Notes: generated by a model not told the origin, from the letters alone. 64,000 nt of DNA from Ctenosaura bakeri (GCA_948474755.1 CAOLHI010000555.1:496001-560000), one strand, 5' to 3'; shown: positions 12,320 to 23,394, numbered from the stretch's first letter. Translations and numbers: made by a program.

Positions 12320-13103
12320 TTTTGATATCAACAACTCGGCCGTAGCTTGACCTTTTTCCAGCCACCCCACTCCACATGTTTGCGAGGTTCTCCAGACAAG
12401 CATGGACAGAGTGTGGCCACTAATGGTTTTACATTCCAGACCCCACTGAGGCCATTCCAGACCCCACTGAGGCTCCAGCCTCGCTCGTAGCTTCAGGGAA
12501 CTTCCATCTGCAAACTTTACAATAGCGGCACGGCTCTCAGCCAAGCCATTTCTTTATGTTGGGCCATCAACGTACCGGCCATGCTATTCTCATCAAGAAC
12601 AAATCCAAACATGCTAACCTGACCTTTGCCAAATCCTTTGTCCAGCGCTAAAACTCCTTTTGTTCTCACCTGGCTTGCCATAGCCGGTAGGCACAAACTC
12701 CCCTATAAAAACCCCGCATTTCCAAACGGTCTTCGGACTACTTTGGACTGCCATCCCGCCCTGCTGCTGGTCGTCTAAGGAAACTCCCCTCAGCCAGCCA
12801 TGCTGAGCTTTCTTCTTCGGAACCCCATCTTTCACTCCAGGACAATGAGACCAGGTGTCATATTACACATCCCTACGCTCTCTGATTCTGCTTTCCAGTT
12901 AGTTAGTGTGTGTGTTGTTTTATTCTTTGTTTACTTCTCAATAAAACTGTTATTTTTGGTTCACTTTAAACTTGCGTGCCTGTTCCCTGACCTGAAGCCG
13001 TATACATTGGGTTCAAGATCTTGCTAAAGTTAGGGTAACTTTGCCTCTTGTTAGCCAAGAGAGTGCTCCAGCTAATTTCCCCCAATTGGTATTTTATTTG
13101 GCA
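12320..13103 (+). mobile_element. Probable endogenous retrovirus LTR (start approximate)
   Basis: The order of signals is that of an LTR. Two tandem copies of a roughly 21-bp CATTCCAGACCCCACTGAGG unit lie at about 12,433-12,475 (U3 enhancer-like). A TATAAAAA box is at 12,704-12,711 and an AATAAA signal at 12,940-12,945. The likely 3' boundary is a CA at 13,102-13,103. A primer-binding-site-like TGGGCGCCCCTCCTGGGACC follows at 13,108-13,127. No gag, pol or env reading follows, so this is a lone or truncated LTR. The 5' edge is uncertain, between about 12,275 and 12,400. Confidence 0.6.
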
Positions 13104-13127
13104 TATCTGGGCGCCCCTCCTGGGACC

Positions 13128-14080
13128 CCCCAGCACACAGGGTAACAAGAGTAGAGAGTAACCAAGAACACTAGTACTGAAATTATCTGGAAAGACAGAT
13201 GCTGGCTGGGGGAAGAAAGTGATCTTTCTGTGAAAATATTCTACTGTATAAGGTAATAAACATGAACTAAAATTACTGGGTAAACTATAGCTCCAACTAA
13301 TGGAAACATGTACAGGGACTATGTAGGAGTGGAGAGGAAAGCCACCCATTTACAATTTGATCAGCTGAGACAGTTCTCAAAAGTGTAAAGTATGCCCTGC
13401 TAGACCTGTCAACTGTTAGATCAGTTTTTCCCCTATGTGGTTGACTACAATTTTCCCAGCCAATTTTAAGTTCAGTATTTCAGTATTAGTAACTGTTAAG
13501 CCAGTAGCAATAAAAGTGTTGACAAGCTTTACTGCATTGAATCTATACAATTTTGTCCTCCAAGTAAAATTAACTACATCCCTGGCTTTCCAAGGCCACT
13601 TACAAGAAAGGAAAACCCAGTGAATAATATATTGGGATTTTCTAAATATAAGAGAACTGTCCTACATATTGCAGTCCTTTCCCTGTTTAACTATAGAATA
13701 GAAATAAAACGGTACATTTACTCCCGAATAAATACTAGACGGCAACATTTACAGGACAACCTTGGCCAAAACTACAAGCTATAAGAAATTCGTGACCATT
13801 AAGCCTTCATTCCTTTTTTATTTACTAAGAAAGGTTCAGGGCCTGATCCGGATCAGCATCACCATGTAGCCCCCTCCCCTCCTATATCCCACCTAAAATC
13901 CTCCTTCTTCCCCTGTGAGCAGCGGCTACCCAGTGGGGTTGCTTAAGGCTGCCCTAAACCTGGTCCCAGTCCGGATTACTCCATGCGGGCTTTGACATGC
14001 TGCAGGTACAACAGAGAAGAAGGCTCCTGTCCAGTGTTCCTTGGCGGTGACTTCTGAGTAGACACGCACTGTGGTGCATC
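13128..14080. other. Intergenic DNA before the CpG-rich domain
   Basis: I find no coding or repeat feature that I can support. Composition shifts from AT-rich to CpG-rich after about 14,050. Confidence 0.5.
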
Positions 14081-14783
14081 ACGTCCCTCTCAGGGCCTTG
14101 CCAACATCCACGCCTCAGGGCCACGCGCGGTTCCAGACCAAGGGTAGCAGCGCGGAAAACCTACTGACGCCGAAGGGCAAAGCGCAGAAGGGGACGGAGG
14201 GCGCGACCACCTCCCAAGGCTCAGCGGGGCCACGTCCCAGAGGTTTCTATCGCGTCGGACGGAGCACGACTTCGGACTCCCCTTTATGTCGCTTCCTAGG
14301 GCTCAGCTGCTCTTTAGGAGACTCAGCTCAGGCCGAGCGTTTTAGGAAAGGACAGCGACTCCAGGACGGAGCCAGGTCGGAGTATTTACCGCGCGTAAAG
14401 ATGCCTCCCTCCTCCCTCCCTCCCTCCCTCAGAGAGAGAGGGGGGGAGGATCGGTCTGTGACAGTAAATGAGAGGGCAGCGGCCCCCTCCGGGCGAGGAG
14501 CGAGAGCAGCTGCGGCAAGCCGGGGACCCCGCCCCGCCCCGCCAGGGGTATCCCCGTCTACCCGCCCCCGCTCCTCTCCATTGCGTCAAGCTCGGCCCGG
14601 GGCAGCCCCGGCCGTCTCCGCCCTGCCCGACCCAGTCAGGCCGGGGAATCCCCGCCCAGATGCCCTCCTCAGGAGAACCGAGTCCCGGTGGCAAAGGTTC
14701 CGCGTTCGCCTCGTTCTGCCCCGCCTCCCCCCCACCCCGTTGCCCAGCAGCAGGAAGCGCGTGGCGCGGCGGATGCGTAGTAC

Positions 14784-14791
14784 TATAAATA
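14784..14791 (+). promoter_or_regulatory. Consensus TATA box of a possible upstream promoter
   Basis: TATAAATA lies in GC-rich DNA about 1.9 kb upstream of exon 1 and predicts a start near 14,815. It could drive an alternative NR4A3 first exon or a noncoding transcript. I cannot identify the exon it would start. Confidence 0.45.
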
Positions 14792-14982
14792 TCCCCCGCT
14801 CGCGCTGTACGAGGCTCGTCCGGCCCTGCCTCGCTCCCGAAATAGCTCTTTTTTACGTGAGCGGGCGGGCGCGCGCCCCAGCGCCCACCCAGCCTAGCCT
14901 GGAACAGCCATTCAGGACGCTTCCCGGGCCGCGCCTCGCGCGCCGCCGACGCCTCCGTCACCCGCAAAGAAGTCTATGGGGA

Positions 14983-14992
14983 CTAAATTTAG
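14983..14992. promoter_or_regulatory. Perfect MEF2 site
   Basis: CTAAATTTAG matches the MEF2 consensus YTA(A/T)4TAR on both strands. MEF2 control is well established for the NR4A family, for example NR4A1 in T cells. Its role here is inferred. Confidence 0.6.
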
Positions 14993-15084
14993 CAACACCA
15001 TTTGCGTCAGTCACGCGCTTTCCTTGCGTCAAGTCTCCTTTGTCCCCGCCCCCTTTGAAACGGAGCCCTCCGCATCCTGCCTTC

Positions 15085-15145
15085 GGATTGGCCAGGCTGT
15101 CACGAGGGTTGGCGTTCCACAGTGACGTCCGCGCGCCGATTGGTT
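15085..15145. promoter_or_regulatory. CRE with two inverted CCAAT boxes
   Basis: GGATTGGCC (15,085-15,093) and GATTGGTT (15,138-15,145) are inverted CCAAT boxes. TGACGTCC (15,123-15,130) is a near-consensus cAMP response element between them. Further CGTCA half-sites occur nearby, at about 14,956 and 15,004. The arrangement resembles a compact promoter or enhancer. Confidence 0.55.
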
Positions 15146-16317
15146 CTGAAAGGGGGCTTCCTTGGTGTAAGAGAATAGTAAAAGCTTTGGCGGGGGTCAT
15201 GTGGAGACTCTGCTTAGCCCTGTCCGGTCTGAGTGCAGCACATAGAGGGGTAACGAAGGCGGCCTGCGTGTGGACGGGCCCCCCATGCACGCGACCTCAG
15301 CTGAGTTCCCTGTTTTGCAAAGGGGGCCCCCGTGTACGCAGGAGAGACGGACCTGGGTCAGTGGTCCGGCCCGATCCTATGGAAGGTTTCTCGGGAAATG
15401 TTCCGTCATAAGCCCTGTCCGACTTACCCTTCTATAAGCGTGGCGGGATTAGAGGCACAGACGCTCCCGCACATTGTGTCCTGCCCCCGATAGACCCTTA
15501 CTGACAAGGCAAGGCAGGGCGCGCCTCTGTCTCGTGAAGGGGCGCAAACGCAGTCCGACAGCGGCCGCTTGCTCGAAACACGTTGCTCTTCCTGATAGTC
15601 CCGAGGCCATAGCGGTTGCTCCCCGGTGCCGCGGAGCAGAAGCCGCGCGAGCCGCCCCATCGGAAAGCGCAACGTGCATTCGAGGGAAGGAAACAGAAGC
15701 AAGTCCGTGGCCCGTAGTTTCTTTCAGTGACATCCAGATCGTCTTTGACGGTTCCCGGGGTATTGTCGGCTCCGACAAAATGCCTGCCCTCAGTTACTGG
15801 CTGCCTGGCGGTCTTTTTTTTTTTTTTTTTTTTGGCAGCAATTCAAGCAAAGACAAAGTAAAACAAAGCAAAGTAAAACCAACTTTTTTTTTAATTTCCT
15901 GTCTAGAGCTGGGAAGACAGAGCATTCTCGGTCAAACGAACACGCAGGAAAAGTTATCCCCGTGAGGCAAAGGCACGCCGTCCGAGCTCGCCGGAAGTTC
16001 CGGGGGTTCGTCAGGGCTGGTTCTGGTTCCCGGGCACCGGTTATCGGCCCACGTCTGCAAAAGCGCCCTGTGCCACCGGGACCCGGTCAGCCTCTGCGGC
16101 GTGGAAGCCCTGCAAGGGAGCCGTGAAGCCAGGCTCCCGCCTGGAAGCGCCGCTCCGGTTCTTCCTCTCCTGCGCGGAGCCGCACCGTCGCTTCCCCGCT
16201 GCCTCCTCTGGGCTTCCCCTCAGGACCGCGCAGGGTGGCTATTTTGTCAGCGCGAGCTTTGCTGGACCTTTGCCGGGCTCCCGTCCCTGTTCAGATGTGC
16301 GGGCTGGCGGCTGATGT

Positions 16318-16345
16318 GTGACACACACACACACACACACACACG
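16318..16345. repeat. (CA)n tract in the promoter
   Basis: A TGTGTG(AC)n run lies about 100 bp upstream of the proximal CREs and is followed by further CA-rich sequence to about 16,370. Its length is likely polymorphic. Confidence 0.9.
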
Positions 16346-16447
16346 CGGCCACACACGCACAGTCACACACTCCGCCTCTCCCTCGCAGCAGCCCAGACGC
16401 CCGGCGGGGCGGGCAGGGGGCGGGGGTCAGCCGCGTCAGGCTCCATG

Positions 16448-16522
16448 GCGTCACTATTGACGTCTCGCATTCCAGCCGCTGTATGAAGAGGCCGCTAGGG
16501 CTCCTCTCGCATAAATGACGTG
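16448..16522 (+). promoter_or_regulatory. NR4A3: Proximal CRE cluster of NR4A3
   Basis: Three CREB/ATF-type sites lie within 75 bp: an inverted half-site CGTCA (16,449-16,453), TGACGTCT (16,458-16,465) and TGACGTG (16,516-16,522). Clustered CREs near the start are a known feature of mammalian NR4A3 and explain its rapid induction by cAMP and calcium signals. Confidence 0.75.
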
Positions 16523-16640
16523 CGGCGAGGAGGGAGAGGGAGAGCAGACGCGCGCTCAGGAGACGCCTTCCTCCCTCTCCCTCGCAACACACGGGAGCCA
16601 GAAGGGGCTCGGAGCGCTCCGCAGCCGGCCGGCCGGCGCG

Positions 16641-16650
16641 TACAAATAAA
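16641..16650 (+). promoter_or_regulatory. NR4A3: TATA-like box of NR4A3
   Basis: TACAAATAAA lies about 120 bp downstream of the last CRE, in otherwise GC-rich sequence, and predicts a start near 16,670-16,680. An alternative AT-rich box (CATAAATGA) overlaps the last CRE, so the start is not certain. Confidence 0.5.
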
Positions 16651-16743
16651 GGCTCACTGCGCCGGCTCCAGCGCCTCCCGCCCGCGGCCACGCTCCGCTC
16701 CCGCCGCCCGTCGGGTCCGCTGTCCTCCCGCCCCCCCCGTCCA

Positions 16744-16845
16744 ATGCCTCAGGACAGCGCATCTCTCAGGACCGACGCTTCCCCGGCGCCCGGGGCTCCC
16801 GGCTCTGCTGCGCCTCGGCTCAGCGCGCGCCTGCTGCCCTTCTGA
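16744..16845 (+). CDS. uORF1 in the NR4A3 leader
   Basis: A 33-codon reading frame starts MPQDSASL and ends at TGA. The start context is weak (C at -3, C at +4), so leaky scanning is expected. It has no resemblance to a known peptide and may act only by slowing or diverting ribosomes. Confidence 0.4.
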   Translation: MPQDSASLRTDASPAPGAPGSAAPRLSARLLPF

Positions 16846-16871
16846 GGGAACTAAAGCGTTTGACAAACTCT

Positions 16872-16877
16872 ATGTAA
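16872..16877 (+). promoter_or_regulatory. Minimal start-stop uORF (AUGUAA)
   Basis: An ATG is followed directly by TAA, 25 bp before the exon 1 donor. Such elements can stall or recycle ribosomes. The context here is weak (T at -3). Confidence 0.45.
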
Positions 16878-19800
16878 AGACGGAACCGCCACAGCAACCG
16901 AGTAAGTATCTGGCGACCGCCAGGGTGCCCCGTGTGGCGTGAAGGGGGCGGGGGGAGAGACTTGGACAAAGTTTGGGTCACTTTCTGCCAAAGTGAACCT
17001 CGGGGCGGGGGGCGCCAGACGGGTGGGAGACCGAGCCGCGCCTCGGAGCTCCAGCCTTGGGGGGGGGGTTGTGCGCCGCAGCCTCCAGGGGAGGGGAGGG
17101 GAGGGAAGGCGGCGAGGCGCTGCTGTCTCGCTCCCTCGCGGGCGGCATCGCTTCTCTTCCCCGCCGCTCGCAGTTGTCATGGGGATGATACTCGCGGGCT
17201 TGAGGAAGGGCAGCAATTTGTCCGCGTCCGGGGCCGCGGGCCCTGAGCTCCCTCCAGGGCAGAGCTTGGAGTCGCGGCTGGGCGGCGGGGCTGGCTTGCG
17301 CGAAGGAGCGCGGTTCCGACCCAGAGTCACAGTGGATTGGGCGGGCGGGAGAGGGAGGAGAACAAAAGCGGGAAGAGAGAAGCGGCTGGATGTGCGAAGC
17401 GGAGGGGGTTTGCGCCGGGTTCCCCGCGTGGGCCGCTTTGAGCCGCGAGCGCACTGGCGAGCCCGCACGTGGGCTGAGGCGAGGAGGCGCCCGGGCGCAG
17501 CGCGGCTCTCCCGCCGCACCCTGACCGGGGCTCCAAACTTTTACAAAGTCACGCCGTGGAGAGCACTCCGGGTTTCGGCAGTTGGCTGCGCCGGCCGAGG
17601 TTAGGATATAGGAGGGAAGGTCACGCGAACGCGAGGAACAGTTTCCTTCGTCTCCGGGGGTATTTCTGTCCCGGTCTCCCCGGTCGCCTCCTTGGAGCCG
17701 GGGTTCAGTCTGCTTTCAGTGGGCTGAGCCTTGTAGGGTAGGAATCAACGGTACAGTGGAAGAGCCTGGGCATAAGCAGCAGACTAGCTTTTCTGATTAC
17801 CCCGGACAGCCCCTCCAGAATACCCCTCTTCCTTGCCACGCAGAGCTTCATTATGCCAAGGCTAATCTCTGGCAGCTTTTTCCAATGGCAAGCGTAACGC
17901 TGTCCCACAAGAGCACGCCGAAGTGCTTCTGAGCAGGAACAGAGTGTATTTGTCTAGGCCCAGGATAAGAGCAGGAGTTCTCATTCCTCAGGGAGGGAGG
18001 CTCTCGGGCCGTGTGTGTGTGTGAGAGAGAGACCGCCTGCATCCCCCTTTCTACACATTAGGCACTTTTAGGAAAGCTCTGCCGTAGGCAACAGGGATAG
18101 GAGGAGGAGAGAGTCATCCAAAGCATCGTCTTAAAAGAGGAGGAAAAGAATAGCTGAACCCGGATTTATTTTGTTTCAGTCCCTATGAGAGACTTAAACT
18201 GAGAGAGGGTGTACTGTCCGAGCCTCTTCTTGATATTACGCCTGAATCGTGAAAGTTTTAAAGAAGAAGAAGAACGTCAGTGAGCGTAGGCAGGGTGTGA
18301 TCCTGGCTTGGGGACTGAAATTCCGGGTTAGGGAGGACGGGTCTCCTCTGCCTTTGATCTCTGACTTTGAAAAACTACCTATTGCAGAACGACAGTATTT
18401 CCTATTGTAGGCCATTCGTTGGAATAATGCCACGCTCTGCAGGGCTCCTGATTTTGCCAGCGTTTTCATTCCTAAGACAAACAAGCGAGTGGTTTGACCA
18501 TCCTCCCCCTCAAAGCGTCTGGGACTTTTTCCCTTGCTGCTTGTGGGTAATGTTGACCGGCTTTTTCTTGTCTTGCCCACCTGTCTGCTGTTATTTTGAC
18601 CTGCGGAGAAAGGGAGTGAGTGAGGGCACCGCCGTCGGATCAGCTTGCCCTCGAAGTTTGCGGGGCATCGATTGCCGGCTTTAGAATTCCTCGAAAGACC
18701 TGTAGAGGCCAAGGGGAGGGAGAGGGGAAGAAGGAGGCAAAGGTGACAAAGGATCGGATCGGAACAGCCTTCCTCCCGGATGTAGTAAGGCGATGGGGGA
18801 AGAGGAAGGGAGACCTACCGTACATCAGTGAATGCAAATTGCTCGCAAAGGAACGAGGGTCTCTGGAAAGAGGCCGCGATTCAGGGCGCCCAGAGCACCC
18901 CAAGGCACCCGCAACAGTTTGGAACTAGGCAAGCGGGGAGAGACCGAGAGTCGAGGGGCGTCACTCGGCGTCCTAGGCGGCGTCGCGTGGAGTGGGCTGG
19001 CAGGAGAGGGAGCGGCGGCCTCGGGCAGGTGCGTGGCGGGAGCCAAGAGGAGAACCATCTGCTCCAGGTATTCGCCCCCGCGGTGCGCGACCAGGAGGCC
19101 ACATGGTCCTTGTAGGGAGACCCCAGAGGTGAAGGAAGTGAGTGGAGGTGATATTGATATTATCCATGCGACCCACTCTCAGAGGTCTCGGCATTGGGAG
19201 AGAGAACCTTGCGGTTCAGAGATTGTGCAGTGATTTATTGAAATCACTGTACGCAGAAGAGGGTTCGCCCTGCGACCTCCTGCTGAGGCGAGCTGTGAAG
19301 TGAGGGAGAGAGGGAAGGGTCCCTAGATCAAAAAAACCCTCCTCTTCCTCCGCTACGGCGGAGTTCCTGATGAGTTCCGAGGCCCATCGGAGCGCTTGCC
19401 CCGGCTGTCATGGGAGAGCAATTGGCCTCTCCGGGCAGAGGCAGAAGTGTCACGTTGTGCCATTTCCCCACCCAGGCTTGGGACGGGCAGGGAGCTAAGA
19501 CTTAATGGATTTTCACTCTGGAAGGGGGTTCTCTATTCTGGAAGATTCGGGACGGAGTTTTCCAAAACTTTTTCTGCAGGTAGTGGCTAAATTCTTGAAG
19601 AAGCAACGCTGGTAGCTCCTTCTTTTCTGGTCTTGGGGCGGGTTGTTTCCGGCTCTTGCCCTTCTTCCCCGGGCTGCCCATGAGGGAAAGCCTCGCGACT
19701 GCGAGCAGGCAGCTATCTGTGGCTCTGCTCCCGAACACCTCTGTCAACTTGGCTGGTCACTTGATTGGGGATGGGCATGCTCCGCAGAACGGGGACTAGA

Positions 19801-20251
19801 CTCTCCAAAGATTAGGCTGGGGGTCTACGCCCGGTCCTGAAGAGATCTGGCAAAATTGGACCACCCAAACGCCTGTGTCGCTGAGCCTCTTCAGGCACTG
19901 TTGATCAGAAGGGTGCTAAATGACCGAGCACTAAGAAATGTTAAGACAGCGATTGTCGTTATGCCTTCCCAGGAGTGATCAAGGATGTCTGCAGTCTGTC
20001 TTATGCATGCTTCTTTGGAAGGAAGCTCCGCTGAACACATAGAGGATACTTCTAAGTACACTTTGGGCTTGTAAATTGCTAATATTTAAGGATGTTTCAG
20101 TGAGAAAGGATGGGAAAAGCAATACGCTTTCCCCCTGTAATTTCTTGCCGGGCAGGCAAAATAAATAACCTACCTGCCAATGTTGAGCCCCCCGCCCAAA
20201 TATTAGTGAGGTGAAGTGGAGAGGCAGTTAGTTCCCTCGATTTCAAACTGG

Positions 20252-20432
20252 GGCCATTTTCTCACTAGACTGTTACAGCGCTATTATCCCACTTTTAACA
20301 TCCAGTGGAATTCTGAGCTTGCAGTTTCGGGAGGGGCCAGGCGAGGCCCCTCCCGAAACTGCAAACCCCAGGATTCCATAGGATATTGAAAGAGGGATAA
20401 TAGCGCTATAACAGTCTAGTGTGGAAACGGCC
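20252..20432. mobile_element. Palindromic MITE, copy 1 (intron 1)
   Basis: The element starts GGCCATTTTCTCACTAGACTG and ends with the near-complement CAGTCTAGTGTGGAAACGGCC. Arms of about 80 bp pair around a GAGGGGCCAGGCGAGGCCCCTC centre. It has no coding capacity. The same palindrome occurs four more times in the gene. Confidence 0.85.
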
Positions 20433-20623
20433 TGGGTTGTTGACTCGCCGTGGGAAGGGGTGGGAAGGGTGAATCAGTGAAGATGAGACCAGACCAAAAT
20501 ACTGGCAGTCGAATAGGCCTAAAGTGTAGCGTGTTCACAGTTAATAGAATATCGTTAAGTTCTATAAATATCATTTTAAGCAAAAGTTGAGCAAATGTTT
20601 GCCCAGTGCTTTTCCCTCGCCCA

Positions 20624-20813
20624 GTTGTTGTGTGCCTTCAAGTCGTTTCCAACTTACGAGGACCCTAAGGCGACCCTACCACGGGATTTTTGGGCGCTGA
20701 AAGTGTGCGAAAGTGTGTCACCCAGGGGGTTTCCATGGCCGAGCGGGGGGAGTCGACCCTTGGTCTCCAGGGTCGTAGTCCGACGCTCCAACTATTTCCC
20801 CACGCTGGCTCTC
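20624..20813 (-). repeat. tRNA-derived SINE with shared tail
   Basis: On the minus strand it begins GAGAGCCAGCGTGG. The tRNA-like head follows (a box B region near 20,755-20,775, then CCATGGAAACCCCCTGGG), then an internally shortened body. It ends with the tail TAAGTTGGAAACGACTTGAA followed by GGCACACAAC. The tail is the one also used by the 5S-derived SINEs in this window. Confidence 0.8.
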
Positions 20814-21283
20814 CCAGGACGATTTTACCTTTCATTAAATGGATGCATAGACAAGAGAGCCGCCGAGGGAAGGGTGACTGATTTAGGGTATCATTTTAGT
20901 CAATAAATTGTTATTTTGTGGTGTCTTGCTGCAAATTCTCGCTGCTCTGCCTCTGACGGCGAAATGCCTGGGGCTAGCTTTCCTGCGGTTTTCCCCTCAG
21001 CCTTCCGAAGTGAAAGGATGTCCTCTCCGCTTCCTATCCAAGTCGGAACGCCCAAAGAAAGGGAGCTGAAAGGGCCTGCCACCATCCCTTGAAAGGTCCA
21101 GGCAGCCCCCCGTAATCCTCCTCCCGTGATCCTCTTGGCTTGAGGCCAATCGGTGCCTTTAGGATCTTGGAAACAGAAACCAGTCCGGGGGCTTGGAGAG
21201 CAGCCCTTGCCCTCCTGTGCTCAGATCCTTTCCCCTTCATCCTCGCCTCCCCCGTCCAACTCACCCCTCCCTGTGTCTCGTAG

Positions 21284-21460
21284 AGCCCAGGTCGGACAAG
21301 CCCTCGGTCGTGAGCCTCGGCTCCACACCCGCCCCCGAGCAAGAAGGGTCGCCGCCGCCGCCGCCGCCGCCGCCGTCTGCTCCAGCAGCACCAGCACCAG
21401 CCGTCTCCGCCGCCGTCCGGCCAGCCGCCCCCACCATTCAGCGAGCAAGCCACCCTACAG
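21284..21460 (+). other. NR4A3: NR4A3 exon 2 (non-coding, 177 nt)
   Basis: The exon is bounded by a pyrimidine-rich acceptor ending CTCGTAG and the donor CTACAG/GTAAAC. It contains a (GCC)8 run at 21,351-21,375 and no ATG. One frame is fully open and joins the main start codon in phase through a split GAT codon. The assignment rests on splice signals, CpG-rich sequence and the expected position of a second leader exon. Confidence 0.7.
21351..21375. repeat. (GCC)8 trinucleotide run in the leader
   Basis: Eight perfect GCC units plus one G lie within non-coding exon 2. It would encode a proline run in the open frame and would be highly structured in RNA. Confidence 0.95.
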
Positions 21461-23394
21461 GTAAACGCGCAGCTCCCGCGCGCCCAGTGGAGGGCAGCTT
21501 CTCCCCCCCCGGCCCGCCCCCCCCTTAACGCGTTCGCGGCGAGGCTTTAAAGCTGAAAGGGCAGGACCCTGAGTCCCGCGCGGAACTGAGTCGCCCGGCA
21601 GAAGCGGCAAACGAAGAACACCCGGGTTTTCCAAGAAATGGTTTTGGTGATACTCAGAAGTGCACTTGCTAGGGAGAAAGGGGGAAAAAAATTCCCGAGG
21701 ATTCATGTTCCCCTTTGAAGCCTTGTGAGAAAAACCTACTCCCAGATCAGTTTCTGTGCCCAAATGTCAAACTGTGACATTTAATTTCTTGTTATTCCAG
21801 AAAAGTCTCTGAATTGTTGCTGGAGGTGGGTGGTGGGGAGCACACTTTTCTAATCCCTGTTTGGCCCACGTGGTTCAACCCATTGCCCATGAAAACGCTC
21901 TCTGCAGTTCCCCTCTCCAACATTTCTGGCTGACAGAAGAAACAAACAATATTTTCCAAGACTTTATTTTATACTCATAAATGTAGTCTTTGACTAGAGA
22001 TGAGAAAAATGAACATTTAAATAAATAATTAAATTAACACAGCCTAAAGTTAAATTACATAGGAACATACAAATTAAAATAATGTTCTTTCCTGTCTTTT
22101 TCAGAGCTGTCTGCCCAGCAGTTTAAAATTTGTTGCTGCAAAATCTATTTTGCAATATAACACAATGAGAAAATATTATATGTGGGACAGTTAGTTGCTT
22201 TATAGACTTATTGATGACTTTCAATAGAAAAATAGAAAGGAAAATAGCACAATGTTTTTACATGTTAAAGTTGAAGAGCTGATGTTAAATTGGGGGAGGC
22301 CTTTCTAGGAAAGTGTTATTTATTCAAAATCAGTGTAAGAGAACATGAAACCTGATTTGTGTAAAATGTCCTGACATATGTTAAAAATACAATATTAAGT
22401 TGTTCCTCTTTTCCTTGTTAAATACTATATGTTTCTGAGAAGAGGAAACTAAAACTTAGTGGTTGCCTTTAGGGGTTTTGTGCAACTTTTCAGTCTTTAC
22501 ACAGAAGTTTCAGTTCCATTATAGTAATGAAGGACCAGAAAATAAAGTAAAATTGATATTTATTACATGTTATTTTAGTCATATTCTTGTATTGGCATCT
22601 GCAGTTCTATGAATTCATTGTTGCTGCTGCAGTTAACAAGATTAGCTCTTGTGGATAAATTCTGCTTTATACTGAGAACAAGCTCTGAAATAAAAGATCA
22701 GAAACAGTTATGTTGTCTCCACCCTGCCCCATCCAACAGTATGAAACCTTTAGCAGCATTCCTATTTCCACTTTGAGATGCACCATGCTTTTGAGATATG
22801 CCTTCTCCTTCCTTCCTTCCGGTATTATGTGAGAGAATATAATTTCCCTCACCTCCCCGTTATGATATTACAACTTAATTACACATTTTCAGAATGTTTA
22901 AACTGTATTCTTTTGTTTCCTTGTTTAAGTTCCAGTGACTTTTCTGTGTATTAAACAGAATATAAAAAATATAAATACTTGTTATATCACAGTAAAATTG
23001 TTAACTAACAATTTATCCTGTGTAACAGAAAACACTGCTTGCACTTTGATAGGTTGGCAATCCCCACATTCTTTCCCAAGTCTGCCACAAATATAAGGAG
23101 CTCCCTACATAGAAAGCCCTTCAGTGTCATCAGAAGCATACTGCAGAGACTTTCAGTTTCTCTAGGTGTATGGACAGAAATAGATGCATGTGTCTGCACA
23201 TGGTTAGCATGCTCTTTGCTACAGAGAAATATTTTTCCAAGTAAAAAGTGTGTCATATTTTGAAGCATTTTCAAGACCGTGGGGAGAAAATGTGTTCCAT
23301 CCACTTCTGTGAACTGCGAAAGGATATGAGGAAAATGTATTGATGAGCAAGCTGGGCTGCTTCTGCTAATTAACCATTACCTTTGCCCTTACAG
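21461..23394 (+). other. NR4A3: NR4A3 intron 2
   Basis: The intron runs from donor GTAAAC to acceptor CCCTTACAG. The sequence turns AT-rich after about 21,800. I recognise no element and no alternative first exon in it. Confidence 0.7.

Larger units (their letters stand above)
16672..16901 (+). other. NR4A3: NR4A3 exon 1 (5'UTR; start approximate)
   Basis: The 3' end is fixed by the donor GTAAGT at 16,902, after CAGCAACCGA. The 5' end is placed by the TATA-like box only. The exon has two upstream AUGs: a 33-codon uORF (16,744-16,845) and a start-stop AUGUAA (16,872-16,877). A third frame is free of stops from 16,499 to the donor but has no ATG. The number and position of non-coding exons match the eight-exon layout of mammalian NR4A3. 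Confidence 0.7.
14080..17700. promoter_or_regulatory. NR4A3: CpG-island promoter domain of NR4A3
   Basis: Dense CpG, GC boxes (CCCCGCCCC near 14,530) and long accidental open frames on both strands mark a CpG island of more than 3 kb covering the first exon and its upstream region. Such broad islands are usual at developmental and signal-responsive transcription-factor genes. Further CpG-rich patches occur in intron 1 (about 18,600-19,500) and around exon 2 (about 21,150-21,560). A T19 run at about 15,813-15,832 interrupts the island. Confidence 0.8.
16902..21283 (+). other. NR4A3: NR4A3 intron 1
   Basis: The intron runs from donor GTAAGT to acceptor TCTCGTAG at 21,283. It contains CpG-rich patches, a palindromic element (20,252-20,432) and a tRNA-derived SINE (20,624-20,813). 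An AAGGTCA half-site (NBRE-like) occurs near 17,617, a possible NR4A autoregulation site but short enough to arise by chance. Confidence 0.7.

Noticed and set aside
14071..15411. 446-codon open frame in the CpG island
   Set aside because: It is GC-rich with overlapping long frames on both strands, no recognisable domain and a proline/arginine/alanine-biased composition. It overlaps promoter elements including the TATA box, and is most likely an accident of few stop codons.
16239..16518. Open frames containing THTHTH or VCVCVC runs
   Set aside because: They are translations of the promoter CA repeat.
16851..17604. Overlapping 220-codon frames on both strands just after exon 1
   Set aside because: They lie in the GC-rich start of intron 1, cross the splice donor, and show no domain or conserved motif.
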